Source: JAFDBW01 sp963723355
GTDB taxonomy: Bacteria; Desulfobacterota; Desulfuromonadia; Desulfuromonadales; BM103
Direction of reading: 5' to 3'
DNA: 64,000 nucleotides
Assembly: GCA_963723355.1 (NCBI GenBank)
Contig: CAVRQQ010000005.1
Location: forward strand, 98,107-162,106
Below, piece by piece: positions 1-7,859 of this stretch. The notes beneath the pieces were generated by a model. It did no database searches. It saw only the letters and a program-made list of their open reading frames with translations, and was not told where the DNA came from. The position numbers and the translations under genes were made by a program. Each line of letters opens with the position of its first letter. Positions within the stretch are counted from its first letter, which is position 1.

Positions 1-1577
1 ATAACGGCCTGATATTCAGCTAACGCCGACGAGAAGTCCTTGATCCTGACGTAATAGTTGGCAAGATTGAAATATGGGGTGAAGTAATCAGGCTTGTGCC
101 GTTTAGCCTCGTTGAGGGCTTCGATTGCCTCATCCGGTTTGTTCTGACCGAACTTGACGGCCGCCAAGAGGTTGTAGAGCACAGCACTGTCCGGTGTGAT
201 TGTGAGGCCCTCTAAAATTGTCTCAGAAGCCATCGGGTAATTGTGCTGACGCAGATAGTAGCTCGCCAGCAAAAGGCGCATGTTTAATGTTTCCGGAGCA
301 GCATCAACCGCATTTGCAAGATCCAGCTCACCTTGTTTCTTGTTGCCAAGAGCCATGTTAAACAGCCCCTTTTTAAGATGCGCCTGGGCTAGCTCAGGAT
401 TGATCTGTACAGCTTTGTCGATATATTCCATCGCCAGGTCATAGTTCCCCTGCATCATGTAAGCGCTGGCGAGGATGTTGTATGCATTGGCGTTTGCGGA
501 GTCCCGCTTGAGGACCAGTTGAGCCTCTCGAATACAGTCTTCGTTACGTCCCTGTTTGAATAATGTCTGGGCGACCATGAGTCGTGATTGGTCATGGTCC
601 GGAGATTTATCGAGCGCTTTCTGAAACCCACTAAGTGCCTTCTCATACTGACCAACCCGGTAATTGGCAAGTCCAACGAAATAGAAGCCAGCCAAATCGG
701 GCATGCCATTAATTGATTTCTGCAGGTTTTGAATGGCTGCCGGATAATCACCAGTCAGATATAATGCAATTCCTTCTATGCGGTAACCAGCCGGATGGCC
801 CGGATGTGCTGTTCTCAACTCTGAGCCAATTTGCCTTGCGACATCTATTTGACCATCATCCAGGTAGAGCATGCTGAGCATGTAAGCGGCGAAGACATCA
901 TCGGCCTTGACTGATCTGATCTTTTTCAAGGCATTAATGGCACCATCACGGTTACGTTCTGAGAGTGCTTTTCTCATCAGCAGGTAGTATGCATCTGTAT
1001 TCTTCGGGTTCTGCGTCAAGACTGCATCAACCAGTTGATCAGCCGCGTCATCTCTGGCAGTCATGTATAACACTCTGGCCAAATCAAGTTGTGCCGGAGC
1101 GTAATTCGGCCTGACCAGAAGCGATTCACGAAATAATCTCTCTGCCGATGGCGGGTCATTGAGTGCGAAGTGGCATCTCGCAAGAACAAACAAGGCTTCT
1201 GCATTGCCCGGATCCGATTCCAGAAGTTTTTCCAGTTTGTCTATAGCTTTTTCAGGTCGGTTGGTACCAAGATAGATTTTAGATAAATTGAGAATGGCCG
1301 GGTGACTGTCCGGTTGTTGATGTAAAGCTTTTTCAAGTTCGCTCTCGGCCTTGTCATATTTGCCGGTTTCCAGGTATGCGATACCCAGTTGCAATCTGGC
1401 GTCGATATAGTTCGGGTCTTTTTCAAGAGCATTTTTGAAGAGCGTGACAGCAGCCTGGTGTTTGCCGTTGTTGACAAACTCCATACCCTGAAGAAAGGCT
1501 TCCTCTTTTGTTTGCTCCCGGCAGGCATTCAAAAGTAAAAAGACAACCAGGACAAAAAAGATTATTGATCGCTTCAT
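1..1577 (-). CDS. TPR-repeat lipoprotein of the PEP-CTERM system (partial)
   Basis: Open frame from ATG at 1577 running off the window start (at least 525 residues). The N-terminus is a lipoprotein signal: basic MKRS, a hydrophobic run, then the lipobox LLNAC with Cys19. The rest is tandem 34-residue tetratricopeptide repeats (for example the repeat reading ARLQLGIAY near residue 55). Long TPR lipoproteins beside exosortase-type acyltransferases match the PEP-CTERM/PrsT TPR lipoprotein family, thought to act in envelope polysaccharide or protein export; the role here is inferred from that family and context. It is preceded by its own sigma-54 promoter (1704-1718). The C-terminus lies outside the window. 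Confidence 0.85.
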   Translation of the reverse strand, partial: MKRSIIFFVLVVFLLLNACREQTKEEAFLQGMEFVNNGKHQAAVTLFKNALEKDPNYIDARLQLGIAYLETGKYDKAESELEKALHQQPDSHPAILNLSKIYLGTNRPEKAIDKLEKLLESDPGNAEALFVLARCHFALNDPPSAERLFRESLLVRPNYAPAQLDLARVLYMTARDDAADQLVDAVLTQNPKNTDAYYLLMRKALSERNRDGAINALKKIRSVKADDVFAAYMLSMLYLDDGQIDVARQIGSELRTAHPGHPAGYRIEGIALYLTGDYPAAIQNLQKSINGMPDLAGFYFVGLANYRVGQYEKALSGFQKALDKSPDHDQSRLMVAQTLFKQGRNEDCIREAQLVLKRDSANANAYNILASAYMMQGNYDLAMEYIDKAVQINPELAQAHLKKGLFNMALGNKKQGELDLANAVDAAPETLNMRLLLASYYLRQHNYPMASETILEGLTITPDSAVLYNLLAAVKFGQNKPDEAIEALNEAKRHKPDYFTPYFNLANYYVRIKDFSSALAEYQAV

Positions 1578-1703
1578 GACCCCCCCGTAATAGGTAATGA
1601 GTTGGTGTTAAAGGTAGAATGTTAAAATTTGCGGTTCATTTATATTTATTGTACTTATCAACATTCTCAGAAAATTGAACGTTGGAACAATCTTAAACAT
1701 AAG

Positions 1704-1718
1704 GCAAATACTGTGCCA
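1704..1718 (-). promoter_or_regulatory. Sigma-54 (-24/-12) promoter of the TPR lipoprotein gene
   Basis: On the minus strand the sequence TGGCACagtatTTGC is an exact match to the RpoN consensus (TGGCAC-N5-TTGC, GG and GC ten bases apart). It lies 127 bp before the ATG at 1577. RpoN promoters need an enhancer-binding activator; a gene for one is next door at 1902-3254. Confidence 0.85.
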
Positions 1719-1779
1719 CATCATTATACCATAAATAATGGGCGTTTAGAGATGACACCTCGCAAAACTCACAACAACA

Positions 1780-1796
1780 TGTTACGTAAAGACACA
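1780..1796 (-). promoter_or_regulatory. Candidate activator-binding box upstream of the sigma-54 promoter
   Basis: A 17-bp TGT-N11-ACA dyad (TGTGTCTTTACGTAACA on the minus strand) whose near end is 62 bp upstream of the -24 element at 1718. Similar 17-bp dyads stand 50 and 62 bp upstream of the two other sigma-54 promoters in this window. This copy matches those two only at its ends and a few inner positions, so it is the weakest of the three. Confidence 0.4.
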
Positions 1797-1901
1797 TCAC
1801 TGCCCATAAGTGTATCGTAATGATCCGCATTTAGTCATTTAAATGGGAAGATTAAAGTATAAGTTGTTTCTAAAAGACACAAAAGGGGTTGCGGGAACCA
1901 G

Positions 1902-3254
1902 TCAACTTGACTGGGCCTCCTTAATCCTTTGGTAGAGAGTTTTACGGGAAACGCCCAGGAGTTTAGCAGCCTGAGTCTTGTTTCCATTGCATTGCAGAAG
2001 CGCCTTTCGAACGGTCGCTGCCTCTAACTCTTTAAGTGTCTGGGTGACATCTGCAAGACGGGGCGGTCCCGAAGAAACGCGTACGTGTTCAGGTAAGTCC
2101 TCGGATTTTACCTTCCGGGATTTTGCCATGACGACCATACCTTCAACCACGTTTTTGAGCTCGCGAACATTGCCTGGCCATGCATAGTTCTGCAGAGTTT
2201 TTATGGCTTCATTGGTAAGGGAGACAATCTTCTCCTCCCTTTCGCAAAATTCATTAATGAACGCCCTGGCGAGCAGGCTGACATCAGCTTTTCTGTCGCG
2301 CAAAGGAGGAATTTTGATACAGACAACGTTGAGCCGATAAAACAGGTCTTCCCTGAAGTGGCCTAACTTTATCTCTTGCCGAAGATCGCGATTCGTGGAC
2401 GCAATCAAGCGAAAATCAACCTCGATGGCAAGATTATCACCGAGGCGACTGAACTCTCTTTCCTGCAATACCCGTAGCAGTTTTGACTGAACGGAGGTGT
2501 CGAGTTCGCCTATCTCATCCAGAAACAAGGTCCCGCCTGAGGCGGCTTCAATACGTCCGACTCTACGCTGTAAAGCTCCGGTAAAGGCCCCTTTTTCGTG
2601 ACCAAAAAGTTCTGCTTCGATCAGGTCGTGCGGTATTGCTGCACAGTTTACTGCGACAAACGGCTGGTGACTCCGATTGCTGGAATAGTGAAGTTCCCTG
2701 GCAATCAATTCTTTACCGGTACCGGTTTCACCGCTGACCAGTACGCTGCAGGATGAGTCCTTGATAGACTGAATGGTCTCATAAATAAGCTTCATCTCGG
2801 ACGAATCGCCCATGATAAGAAGCGACGGATTGTTTTTTTCATGTTGTTTCTTGAGGCGGTTGACTTTACGTTTGAGCTTGCACTGCTCAACCGCATTGGC
2901 AAGGATTTTCTTCAGATCTGAAAAATCAGGGGGTTTAACAAAGTAATGAAAGGCACCCGAGTCCATCATGTTGACCGCAGACTCAATGGTGCCATACGCA
3001 GTTAAAAAAATAACAGGGATATAGTTGTAATGCTCCTGAACAAAATGAAACAACTCCAGGCCTGTTTTACCTGGCATTTTAATGTCGGTGATAACGGCAT
3101 CGACAATATCGCTGTTCAGGACACGTATGGCATGATCGACACTGCCGGCCTGAAGGATCTGATAGTTTTCAGACTCAAGTATCGCTGACAGAACCTTAAG
3201 GGCCGTAGGTTCATCATCGACAATTAAAACATTCCCCTTGAAGCCGTCCCGCAT
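1902..3254 (-). CDS. NtrC-family sigma-54-dependent response regulator
   Basis: A 450-residue activator with the full three-domain plan. The receiver domain (about 8-125) has phospho-acceptor Asp57 in ITDIKMPG. The AAA+ domain (about 145-380) has Walker A GETGTGKE, the sigma-54-contacting GAFTGA loop and LFLDEIGELD. A Fis-type helix-turn-helix ends the protein (GNKTQAAKLLGVSRKTLYQR). It is expected to remodel RpoN holoenzyme at -24/-12 promoters. It lies between the acyltransferases and the TPR lipoprotein on the same strand, so it is the obvious candidate regulator of the sigma-54 promoters at 1704, 6201 and 15717. Its receiver is a normal NtrC/AtoC type; I do not assert that it is PrsR. No partner kinase is adjacent. 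Start ATG has GAGGG five bases upstream. Confidence 0.92.
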   Translation of the reverse strand: MRDGFKGNVLIVDDEPTALKVLSAILESENYQILQAGSVDHAIRVLNSDIVDAVITDIKMPGKTGLELFHFVQEHYNYIPVIFLTAYGTIESAVNMMDSGAFHYFVKPPDFSDLKKILANAVEQCKLKRKVNRLKKQHEKNNPSLLIMGDSSEMKLIYETIQSIKDSSCSVLVSGETGTGKELIARELHYSSNRSHQPFVAVNCAAIPHDLIEAELFGHEKGAFTGALQRRVGRIEAASGGTLFLDEIGELDTSVQSKLLRVLQEREFSRLGDNLAIEVDFRLIASTNRDLRQEIKLGHFREDLFYRLNVVCIKIPPLRDRKADVSLLARAFINEFCEREEKIVSLTNEAIKTLQNYAWPGNVRELKNVVEGMVVMAKSRKVKSEDLPEHVRVSSGPPRLADVTQTLKELEAATVRKALLQCNGNKTQAAKLLGVSRKTLYQRIKEAQSS

Positions 3255-3316
3255 AGAGCCCTCAACTCATTAATTGACCAATTAAATTGGTAACTTATTG
3301 TATCAAAGTTTTCAAA

Positions 3317-4036
3317 TTATACAAATCCAAGCCGGGCATGTTGCAACAAATCAGGGTTCTTCTTCTCGAGTGTGGCCTCGAGTTCCTCGATATTCAAAAC
3401 GTAAGGAGCCCTGACACCGTGATACTCCTTTTCGGGGCCAATCTGATGAAAAGGGATCCCCCATCGGGCGAGAATTACATACAACCCCCTGGCCATGACA
3501 GCACACCAGTGGGTGAGCCCCAGCATAATGCTTTCACGATAGATCATCATGTAAATACCGCGGACCAGTTCATGCTCACATTTGCGGCGTTCATTTTCGA
3601 TAGCCATCATGCTCTCCTGGTGCTGTTTCAGGTCCTCGCCATGAGTTGTATCCTTATTGAATATCACCCGGTCGATTGCACGACGGCGAAAATCCTTCGA
3701 TATTGCCAACCTTGAAATTTCCGCGATCTTATGATCAGGATTGCCGAACAAGGCCTCATCGATGTCAAAGTTTTTCTGAAGCGGGAATAAACAATCCGTC
3801 GGCAAAATGATCCTTGCTGTGCCGATCACATTATCCCTTGGACCGATATAAGCATAAATATGACGAGAGTGCTGGTCGTAATCATCTTTTTCCAACCCTT
3901 CGGGATGATCTTCGGGTCTCTCAAAACCCCACTCGTTTACATATACCTGGTATCTCAGGCGATGGATAGCTTCGAAAAGTTTCGAGTTGTCAGCCTGGTC
4001 CTGGGCAACCTCAAAATTAAAGTTGAACAACTTCAT
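3317..4036 (-). CDS. PEP-CTERM/exosortase-associated acyltransferase (copy B)
   Basis: 239 residues of the N-acyl amino acid synthase/LuxI-like GNAT family found with PEP-CTERM/exosortase systems. The conserved core is visible: RLRYQVYVNEWGFE near residue 26, DDYDQHSRHIYAY, AEISRLAISKDFRRRAI near residue 110, CEHELVRGIYMMIYRES, and GIPFHQIGPEKEYHGVRAPY near the end. Family knowledge suggests transfer of a fatty acyl group to an amine; the substrate is unknown. It is a paralogue of the gene immediately upstream (4171-4881), 134 bp away on the same strand, so the pair arose by tandem duplication. It is followed after 62 bp by the sigma-54 activator gene. Confidence 0.88.
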   Translation of the reverse strand: MKLFNFNFEVAQDQADNSKLFEAIHRLRYQVYVNEWGFERPEDHPEGLEKDDYDQHSRHIYAYIGPRDNVIGTARIILPTDCLFPLQKNFDIDEALFGNPDHKIAEISRLAISKDFRRRAIDRVIFNKDTTHGEDLKQHQESMMAIENERRKCEHELVRGIYMMIYRESIMLGLTHWCAVMARGLYVILARWGIPFHQIGPEKEYHGVRAPYVLNIEELEATLEKKNPDLLQHARLGFV

Positions 4037-4170
4037 GGCAATATCCGCCGATCGATTTGAAATTTATTCGCCAAACCAAGCGGTTCGGGAAATATATAAT
4101 AGCACAGCAGTATGTGGGTCGGAAGTGTTTAGAAAAGGATAGAGAGAGGAAGAGAGTATAAAATAAATTT

Positions 4171-4881
4171 TTACGACAGAGGGGCCCTTCTTGCTTCCTC
4201 AAGTAAATCGGGATTCTTTTTTTCAAGTGTTCGTTCAACGGTTTCTATACTAACAAGATAGGGGGCCCTAAGACCGTGATAATCCTTAGCAGCACCGATC
4301 TGGTGAAATGGAATCCCCCAGCGTTTAAGGATTATATACAAACCCTTTGCCATGACCGCATACCAGTGTGTCAGCCCACGCTGCTTGCTGTCCTGGTAAA
4401 GCAAAAGGTACAGGCCACGGACCAACTCGTGCTCACAATGGCGACGGATATCTCTGCCGTCATCCATATAGCGTGGCAAAACGTTGGGGACAAAGGACCC
4501 TGCTTCGAACAGTGCATTATCAATCGCCCGACGCCGATATTCCTTTGAGACCGCTAATCTTGAGATCTCTCCAACAGTGTCCCTGTCAACGCCTACAGGC
4601 ATCTCGGTCAATTTGAAATGCCGTTCAATAGGAAAACCTAAATCAGAGTTCAGAATAGTTCTGACCGTCCCTATGACTTTACTTTTGCGTTTGCATCGAG
4701 CATAAAAATGGGTGGAATGTGCATCGTAAGCATCACATTCCAGGCCAACCGGGTGCTCATCTGGAGATTCAAATTCCCACTCATTGATATAAACCTGGTA
4801 CCGCAAGCTATAAATGCCCTGAAGGAGATCTGAATGATTTCGCTGGGTATCAACGCACCCATAATTAAAAGGATTCAGCAT
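4171..4881 (-). CDS. PEP-CTERM/exosortase-associated acyltransferase (copy A)
   Basis: 236 residues of the same family as 3317-4036. Shared blocks are SLRYQVYINEWEFESPDEHPVGLE, GEISRLAVSKEYRRRAID, CEHELVRGLYLLLYQDS, LTHWYAVMAKGLY and GIPFHQIGAAKDYHGLRAPY. The two proteins are clearly related but well diverged, with different lengths between the SRLA and CEHEL blocks, so the duplication is not recent. The start at 4881 has a purine-rich stretch (GAGAGAAGAGA) upstream. I see no sigma-54 site before it; the 310-bp upstream gap holds an inverted repeat (5070-5126) and the terminator of the PEP-CTERM gene. Confidence 0.88.
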   Translation of the reverse strand: MLNPFNYGCVDTQRNHSDLLQGIYSLRYQVYINEWEFESPDEHPVGLECDAYDAHSTHFYARCKRKSKVIGTVRTILNSDLGFPIERHFKLTEMPVGVDRDTVGEISRLAVSKEYRRRAIDNALFEAGSFVPNVLPRYMDDGRDIRRHCEHELVRGLYLLLYQDSKQRGLTHWYAVMAKGLYIILKRWGIPFHQIGAAKDYHGLRAPYLVSIETVERTLEKKNPDLLEEARRAPLS

Positions 4882-5069
4882 AAGCGTCTCTTCTCTCTCA
4901 GCTCTTGCTGCAACTACGGCTGAGGGTCTAGAGCCTAATACAAATTGAGATTCCAGTGCAATGCTGTTTTGCTTACGTCATGCAGGAAAGTATCATGGTT
5001 TCTCAGCTTGAGAAAGATAGTATCCTTGCGCAGTCCGCGATTCATAGCTCTGGATATTCCATGTGAAGC

Positions 5070-5126
5070 AGTCTGCTCATAGCGGGATATGATAACAAAA
5101 TTTTCCTAGAAAGCTATAAGCAGACT
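5070..5126. repeat. 14-bp inverted repeat in a gene-free stretch
   Basis: AGTCTGCTCATAGC (5070-5083) is repeated in inverse orientation at 5113-5126 with one mismatch and a 29-nt spacer. The stretch 4882-5190 has no gene that I recognise. The repeat could be a large stem or the edge of a lost mobile element. It does not look like a normal terminator. Confidence 0.5.
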
Positions 5127-5190
5127 TGACCCCTTTCTTTATCAAACATTTGGAGCATATTGTTGAACTTTACAAAGCCAAGTTATTCAA

Positions 5191-5224
5191 AAAAAAAGGC
5201 GATCCCTGCGGACCGCCTTTTTTT
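5191..5224 (-). terminator. Rho-independent terminator of the PEP-CTERM gene
   Basis: Stem GGCG-A-TCC / GGA-C-CGCC with loop CTGC (5198-5217), flanked by an A-tract on one side and a T-tract on the other, just after the stop of the minus-strand gene at 5244. It could act in both directions. Confidence 0.85.
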
Positions 5225-5243
5225 GAACTGTTTTGTGACTTGG

Positions 5244-6128
5244 TTAACTCTTCTTGCGGCGTGCGATGAAGCCGAGGCCCAGCAGACCGGCGCCAAGAAG
5301 GATTATGGTTGAGGGCTCGGGTACTGCTGTGATTACGAAACTTCCCTCATTGACAACTTGCAGAACGATATCTCCATTATCGCCGTCGAATATATTAACT
5401 GCAGTTGCTCCAAGATTGAAGCTGGATGCAAATATTGAAGGGATTCCATACTTATCCATCCAATCACCAAACTCAGTACCATCCTCTAAGAACCAAAAAT
5501 CGTCTAAAACCGAGGTAAAGCCTGCAATTATACCAAAGTTACCTTCAGGAACACCAACGATTGGTATTGGTGAAGTGCCATAGCCCTGAAGTAGTGTGAG
5601 TTCAGCAAGCTTGAGAGCAGGACCGTCAGTTGGATCAGTATTTGTATCTAAATAAAAGCTTATTGATCCAGCACCAGGAGTAAATTGCAATTTAAACGTA
5701 TCATCAACAATTGATGCTGCATCAGTAGTTGGCGTACCACCGTCGTCGTGGTCAAAAATATACCCTGCTAAGCCTTCAAAAACGATGTACGCTTTTGCAT
5801 CAAGACCTCCGGTGTATTCGAAGTCTATATTTTCTTCGTTTGGAGGAAAAAACTGTGTGTTCGTAGAAAGGACTGTTACGCTACCAAAGTCAGTAAATGT
5901 GTCAAAATCGTCAAGGATGCTATCATCTGCGCCCCCCAACAGGGATTGAACAACGGTCGAGCCACCTGAAGTTGTCACATCTAACGGAAAGAATAGTTCA
6001 TCACCAACTACTGTATTACCAGAAGCTGTATATCCTCCTGTAACTGACATATCCCATGACCATGAAAGGGCAAATGCGGGACCTGCAGTCATGCCTATCG
6101 CCAAGACCACCAAAATAAATTTTTTCAT
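5244..6128 (-). CDS. PEP-CTERM sorting-domain protein
   Basis: 294-residue exported protein. An N-terminal signal peptide (MKKFILVVLAIGMTAGPAFA) is followed by a low-Cys, Asp/Thr/Gly-rich body of unknown fold. The C-terminus is a textbook PEP-CTERM tail: VPEPST, a hydrophobic helix, then ARRKKS. By family knowledge the tail directs recognition by an exosortase at the inner membrane. The first in-frame start (TTG at 6143) lies inside the Shine-Dalgarno run; ATG at 6128, with GGAGGAG seven bases upstream, is the better start. A sigma-54 promoter is at 6201-6215. The body resembles nothing I can name. Confidence 0.9.
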   Translation of the reverse strand: MKKFILVVLAIGMTAGPAFALSWSWDMSVTGGYTASGNTVVGDELFFPLDVTTSGGSTVVQSLLGGADDSILDDFDTFTDFGSVTVLSTNTQFFPPNEENIDFEYTGGLDAKAYIVFEGLAGYIFDHDDGGTPTTDAASIVDDTFKLQFTPGAGSISFYLDTNTDPTDGPALKLAELTLLQGYGTSPIPIVGVPEGNFGIIAGFTSVLDDFWFLEDGTEFGDWMDKYGIPSIFASSFNLGATAVNIFDGDNGDIVLQVVNEGSFVITAVPEPSTIILLGAGLLGLGFIARRKKS

Positions 6129-6200
6129 TGTTCTCCTCCTCAAGTTTAAAAGTTTGTCGATAAACCATAATGGCTAAAAATACGTTTGGTTGTTACAACA

Positions 6201-6215
6201 GCACATTTTATGCCA
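6201..6215 (-). promoter_or_regulatory. Sigma-54 (-24/-12) promoter of the PEP-CTERM gene at 5244
   Basis: Minus-strand TGGCATaaaatGTGC keeps the invariant GG and GC at the correct ten-base spacing, 73 bp before the ATG at 6128. It has two departures from the strict consensus (T for C at the end of the -24 box, G for T in the -12 box). Confidence 0.75.
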
Positions 6216-6262
6216 ATACATAAGTATATGATTTTGTTGATTTTTTTTTTAAACCAGAATGG

Positions 6263-6283
6263 ACTGTATAGTTTTCCGACAGT
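6263..6283 (-). promoter_or_regulatory. Candidate activator box (dyad ACTGT-N11-ACAGT)
   Basis: The 17-bp core TGTCGGAAAACTATACA (minus strand, 6281-6265) shares 13 of 17 bases, without gaps, with the core upstream of the other PEP-CTERM gene (15639-15655). It ends 50 bp before its -24 box, 12 bp (about one helical turn) closer than in that gene. This is what an enhancer site for a sigma-54 activator would look like. Confidence 0.55.
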
Positions 6284-6420
6284 GCTGTCATAGGGCAGTA
6301 TGCTAGCACAATAAGTTTAAACGCTGATGTTTACTGCTCTTGATACGCAAGCATAGTACGATGCTCATCCACCCACCGAAGAGAAGCAGCGCGCAGTTGG
6401 CATGTGTCAGGATGCCGGCT

Positions 6421-6507
6421 TCAGCAAGGGCAAATTGATTCAGGGCTTTCACCAGCCTTGAGCCGCTGAACAGCCAGAACCCGGCATTTCTTGATTACAT
6501 CATCCAT
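6421..6507 (-). pseudogene. Possible transposase N-terminal fragment
   Basis: A 28-codon frame with ATG at 6507 and GGAGGTG seven bases upstream. It reads MDDVIKKCRVLAVQRLKAG then ESPESIC before a stop. The GESPESIC pattern resembles the first helix-turn-helix segment of some transposases, where the next helix should follow; here the frame stops. A second frame over the same DNA (about 6310-6490, minus) is open for about 58 codons and reads like a membrane segment. One of the two may be the real relic. The remaining DNA between 6216 and 6750 shows nothing else I recognise. Confidence 0.3.
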
Positions 6508-6551
6508 GAACACCTCCAGATAAGTTTGGTGTCCATAGCTTTACGTGACTA

Positions 6552-6740
6552 CTATTCGATTGTCAGAGAACATTTATTATCGATGTACTGGCACATTTTC
6601 CAGTAATCGATGTTGTGGCACTCAATACTTAAGGAGTTGTAGTTTCCGATGCCGAACAGGCTTCCGGTTTCGAAAAAGGGGCTTTCGAGAGTAGCGGCTA
6701 AGCAGATAGATAGACAGCATGCAATGATCACAAAAGTCAA
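6552..6740 (-). CDS. Small hypothetical exported protein
   Basis: 62 codons from a TTG start. It has a short hydrophobic leader (MTFVIIACCLSICLAATL) that could be a signal peptide, and a polar body with several Cys residues. It begins 9 bp after the stop of the nitroreductase gene, so it could be its last operon member. The start codon is weak and I recognise no homologue. It may be non-coding. Confidence 0.3.
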   Translation of the reverse strand: MTFVIIACCLSICLAATLESPFFETGSLFGIGNYNSLSIECHNIDYWKMCQYIDNKCSLTIE

Positions 6741-6749
6741 AACTTCAAC

Positions 6750-7808
6750 CTATGATAAAAGAAAAGATTTCAATGGCCTACGCAAAGCGCAAGTCACTTG
6801 TGGCCCCTTGCCGATGCGGAACATGGCGAGGATTACCGTAGAGGCGTCCTCTCCGATCAGATTCAGAAGTTCATTCCGGGTATTGAGCAGCTGCCCCTTT
6901 TGCTCTGCCGAGATTTTGCCGTCTAGCAATCCTTCACGGGCAGTTTGCATCAGGCAGGCAAGGCCTGCAATCGGCTGGGCAGCCAGCCCTTCGCTGGTCA
7001 ACTGCAGCAGAAGCCTCTGCCAGAGCCGTCCGCCATGAAGATAGTCAGCGGGTTCTACTCCCGGGATAGTCACTACGCTGAAAGCCGAAGAGGTTTGCAG
7101 CACCTGCCGTGCCTTGAGTTGGATGATGACAGGCAGGCCAAGCCTGTTGAGCAGTGATACCAACCGTTCATGCTGTAGCAGATTGAAAGACAAGCGGTCC
7201 ATGGCGCCGAGTCCCAGGGTTTTGATATCGAGACCGTCGCCAGTCTCTTGTGCTTCGCGATCATTCCAGCGGATCTGCTCGAAAAGGAAGCGATGGAGAG
7301 AGGGAACTCCGAACACCAGGCGGTCGTTGAGGGAGAGCAGACCAGCCAGGGATTTGATCTGTTCAGGCCGATTACTCACCCACACTTTCTTGCCAGGGCG
7401 TTGCGGTAGAGACTTCCACTGCTGGAGCTGATTGTCGGTAATTTTTACAGGCCGGTATTTCTCGCGGTTGGTGTGGCGTTGCGTAATGACCGGAAACAGC
7501 TTGCTCGGCGAAGTTTCCTTCGGTTCCAGACCGATTCTGGCTATGTGGTTGCTGTTCTCAGAATCGGGCAGCAATCTTACATCGACTTGCAGGCTGGTAG
7601 AGGTTGCCGCGAGACAGAGGTTTTCAAGAAAGGCGCCATGGGCAATCAGAGAAGCACGCTGCTCCAGGTTGTAGAGGGACTGATCTCGACCGGGATCGTT
7701 GAAAAGATCGACTTGCCAGCCGTCGACCGCCAGCTGCCATGGCTGGCAGTTGTCGCCGGAGGGGGCCATGACGGCATATTCCAGGATTGTCCTGATTCGT
7801 TCATCCAT
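6750..7808 (-). CDS. Acg-family FMN-binding nitroreductase-like protein
   Basis: 352 residues of the nitroreductase superfamily, Acg type. The N-terminal MAPSGDNCQPWQLAV is the characteristic FMN-contact segment. RHTNREKY (about residue 112) and the late GVEPADYLHGGRLWQRLLLQLTSEGLAAQPI block, typical of double-domain Acg proteins, are also present. It probably binds FMN; substrate unknown. It follows the RND exporter gene by 51 bp on the same strand, so it is probably the last or next-to-last gene of the envelope operon that begins near 12825. Confidence 0.82.
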   Translation of the reverse strand: MDERIRTILEYAVMAPSGDNCQPWQLAVDGWQVDLFNDPGRDQSLYNLEQRASLIAHGAFLENLCLAATSTSLQVDVRLLPDSENSNHIARIGLEPKETSPSKLFPVITQRHTNREKYRPVKITDNQLQQWKSLPQRPGKKVWVSNRPEQIKSLAGLLSLNDRLVFGVPSLHRFLFEQIRWNDREAQETGDGLDIKTLGLGAMDRLSFNLLQHERLVSLLNRLGLPVIIQLKARQVLQTSSAFSVVTIPGVEPADYLHGGRLWQRLLLQLTSEGLAAQPIAGLACLMQTAREGLLDGKISAEQKGQLLNTRNELLNLIGEDASTVILAMFRIGKGPQVTCALRRPLKSFLLS

Positions 7809-7859
7809 AGCGGATCTCCTTGCGGTGCCGAAGCTTTGCCGCGGGCAGCTCTGTTTCCT

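Noticed and set aside
1629..1820. 63-codon plus-strand ORF upstream of the TPR gene
   Set aside because: It overlaps the sigma-54 promoter and the dyad, has no ribosome site and reads as random composition.
1902..3254. Naming the sigma-54 activator PrsR
   Set aside because: The receiver domain is a normal NtrC/AtoC type with Asp57 and no kinase PrsK lies nearby; the family assignment cannot be made from sequence alone.
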